From UBA9647 sp963739335 (GTDB lineage: Bacteria > Bacteroidota > Ignavibacteria > UBA10030), in contig CAVUAC010000052.1 in NCBI GenBank assembly GCA_963739335.1, forward strand, positions 62,001 to 126,000: a stretch of DNA of 64,000 nucleotides, read 5' to 3'. The notes under the pieces were generated by a model. That model searched no databases. It was not told the origin of the DNA and worked only from the letters and a program-made list of their open reading frames with translations. A program made the position numbers and the translations under genes. This document shows, piece by piece, positions 63,379 through 64,000 of this stretch (positions are counted from its first letter, which is position 1; each line of letters starts with the position of its first letter).

Positions 63379-64000
63379 CTAGGATGCTCCCTTCAGAAAG
63401 CCAAGTATCTCCTCCCGATATGGAGCAGAAGGTTGCGCACCGAGTTTTGTCACTGACAGAGCCGCCGCTGCGTTTGCGAATTGAACAGCCTCATCCAGAT
63501 TGGCCTTTTCGCCGAGGGAGACGGCGAGCGCACCACTGAAAACATCACCGGCGGCAGTCGTATCGACTGGGCGAACGCTGAAGGCGCGGAGGAAGCGACC
63601 GCCATTGGCATCAGCCAGATATGCGCCACGGGAACCCAATGTAATGATCACGGCACCCACGCCCCGCGACATCAGAACTTGAGAGGCCTCGGCAGCACTC
63701 CTCTCATCGGAGATCCGGATGCCGGTCAATGCTTCGGCTTCCGTTTCGTTAGGTGTAATGAAGGAAATGAGTCTGAAGAGAGTTGGACTGAGTGGCTGAG
63801 CGGGCGCGGGGTTCAGTATCACTCGCACGCCGGCCTCGGCGGCCAGGCGGATCGCTGCTTCGACAGTGGGAAGCGGAATCTCGAGTTGAGCAAGTAGAAC
63901 GTCGGCGGCGGAGATGATCGCTTTCGCACCTTCGACATCTGATGGCCGAATCTCCGCATTCGCTCCGGATGCTACGCCAATACTATTCTCGCCATGGTCG
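63379..64000 (-). CDS. PfkB family carbohydrate kinase (ribokinase-like), 5' end off window
   Basis: The reverse strand from the right edge down to the stop at 63379 gives about 207 residues, the C-terminal two thirds of a ribokinase-like kinase. It opens with DHGENSIGVASGANAEI, the ribokinase adenine/ribose-side strand, then ADVLLAQLEIPLPTVEAAI, LNPAPAQPL, NETEAEALTG and the PfkB C-terminal signature VDTTAAGDVFSGALAV with the catalytic Asp. RbsK-like kinases phosphorylate ribose or other pentoses and ketoses. Next to a D-lyxose isomerase it may phosphorylate the ketose product. Start lies beyond the window. Confidence 0.9.
   Translation of the reverse strand, partial: DHGENSIGVASGANAEIRPSDVEGAKAIISAADVLLAQLEIPLPTVEAAIRLAAEAGVRVILNPAPAQPLSPTLFRLISFITPNETEAEALTGIRISDERSAAEASQVLMSRGVGAVIITLGSRGAYLADANGGRFLRAFSVRPVDTTAAGDVFSGALAVSLGEKANLDEAVQFANAAAALSVTKLGAQPSAPYREEILGFLKGAS

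Noticed and set aside
1..64000. tRNA, rRNA or known riboswitch genes
   Set aside because: I scanned the intergenic spaces by eye for cloverleaf arms, CCA ends and conserved riboswitch cores and saw none; a covariance search was not possible.

Overview
The window is a 64 kb stretch of a saccharolytic bacterial chromosome devoted almost entirely to taking apart complex, fucose-rich glycoconjugates. The sequence is moderately GC-rich and many genes have good Shine-Dalgarno sites (AAGGAG, AGGAGG). Exported enzymes use Sec or twin-arginine signals. CarboxypepD_reg-like, PA14 and chitobiase C-terminal modules are frequent. Together this suggests an uncultured member of the Bacteroidota/Ignavibacteriota (FCB) side of the tree rather than a classical gut Bacteroides, but no phylogenetic marker gene is present and the assignment is inference.

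Layout. 1-533 (minus) is the end of a short-chain dehydrogenase. From 714 to 15593 a tight plus-strand run encodes secreted GH29 and GH95-like fucosidases, GH20 hexosaminidase, GH35 beta-galactosidase and GH89 alpha-N-acetylglucosaminidase. It continues with two carboxypeptidase-regulatory-like proteins, a small membrane protein, a cytidylyltransferase-GHMP kinase fusion and a rhamnose/fucose-type mutarotase. 15594-16039 is non-coding and full of small hairpins. 16040-32785 holds a GH3, a Tat-exported M24 peptidase, a broken alpha-galactosidase-like gene, class II aldolase genes including a RhaEW-type aldolase/dehydrogenase, a proline dehydrogenase, parts of a sugar ABC transporter and a second GH20. 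32808-33189 is a deletion scar joining a GH92 start to the tail of another gene. 33288-38427 holds glycosylasparaginase, CutC, a sodium/sugar symporter and galactokinase. 38573-60889 holds a barrel protein fused to an FGE-like domain, GH172, two GH38, a homocysteine methyltransferase, two UroD-family proteins, GH3, GH78 and GH116. A REP-associated transposase with matching hairpins (60896-61572) marks a strand switch. The last genes, on the minus strand, are a third UroD-family protein, a D-lyxose isomerase and a PfkB kinase running off the end.

How it fits together. Outer-layer enzymes strip fucose, galactose, HexNAc, alpha-GlcNAc, mannose and rhamnose. The glycosylasparaginase cleaves the GlcNAc-Asn link. 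The symporter and ABC parts import sugars. Mutarotase, aldolases, galactokinase and isomerase feed them to central metabolism. This matches N-glycan or mucin-type glycoprotein use; the UroD/homocysteine methyltransferase genes hint at methylated sugars or another methyl donor. No SusC/SusD pair, sigma/anti-sigma pair or transcription regulator is visible.

At least ten genes that otherwise look intact carry single-base frameshifts, mostly insertions. This looks like sequencing or assembly error, or recent decay, and affects how the gene list should be read.
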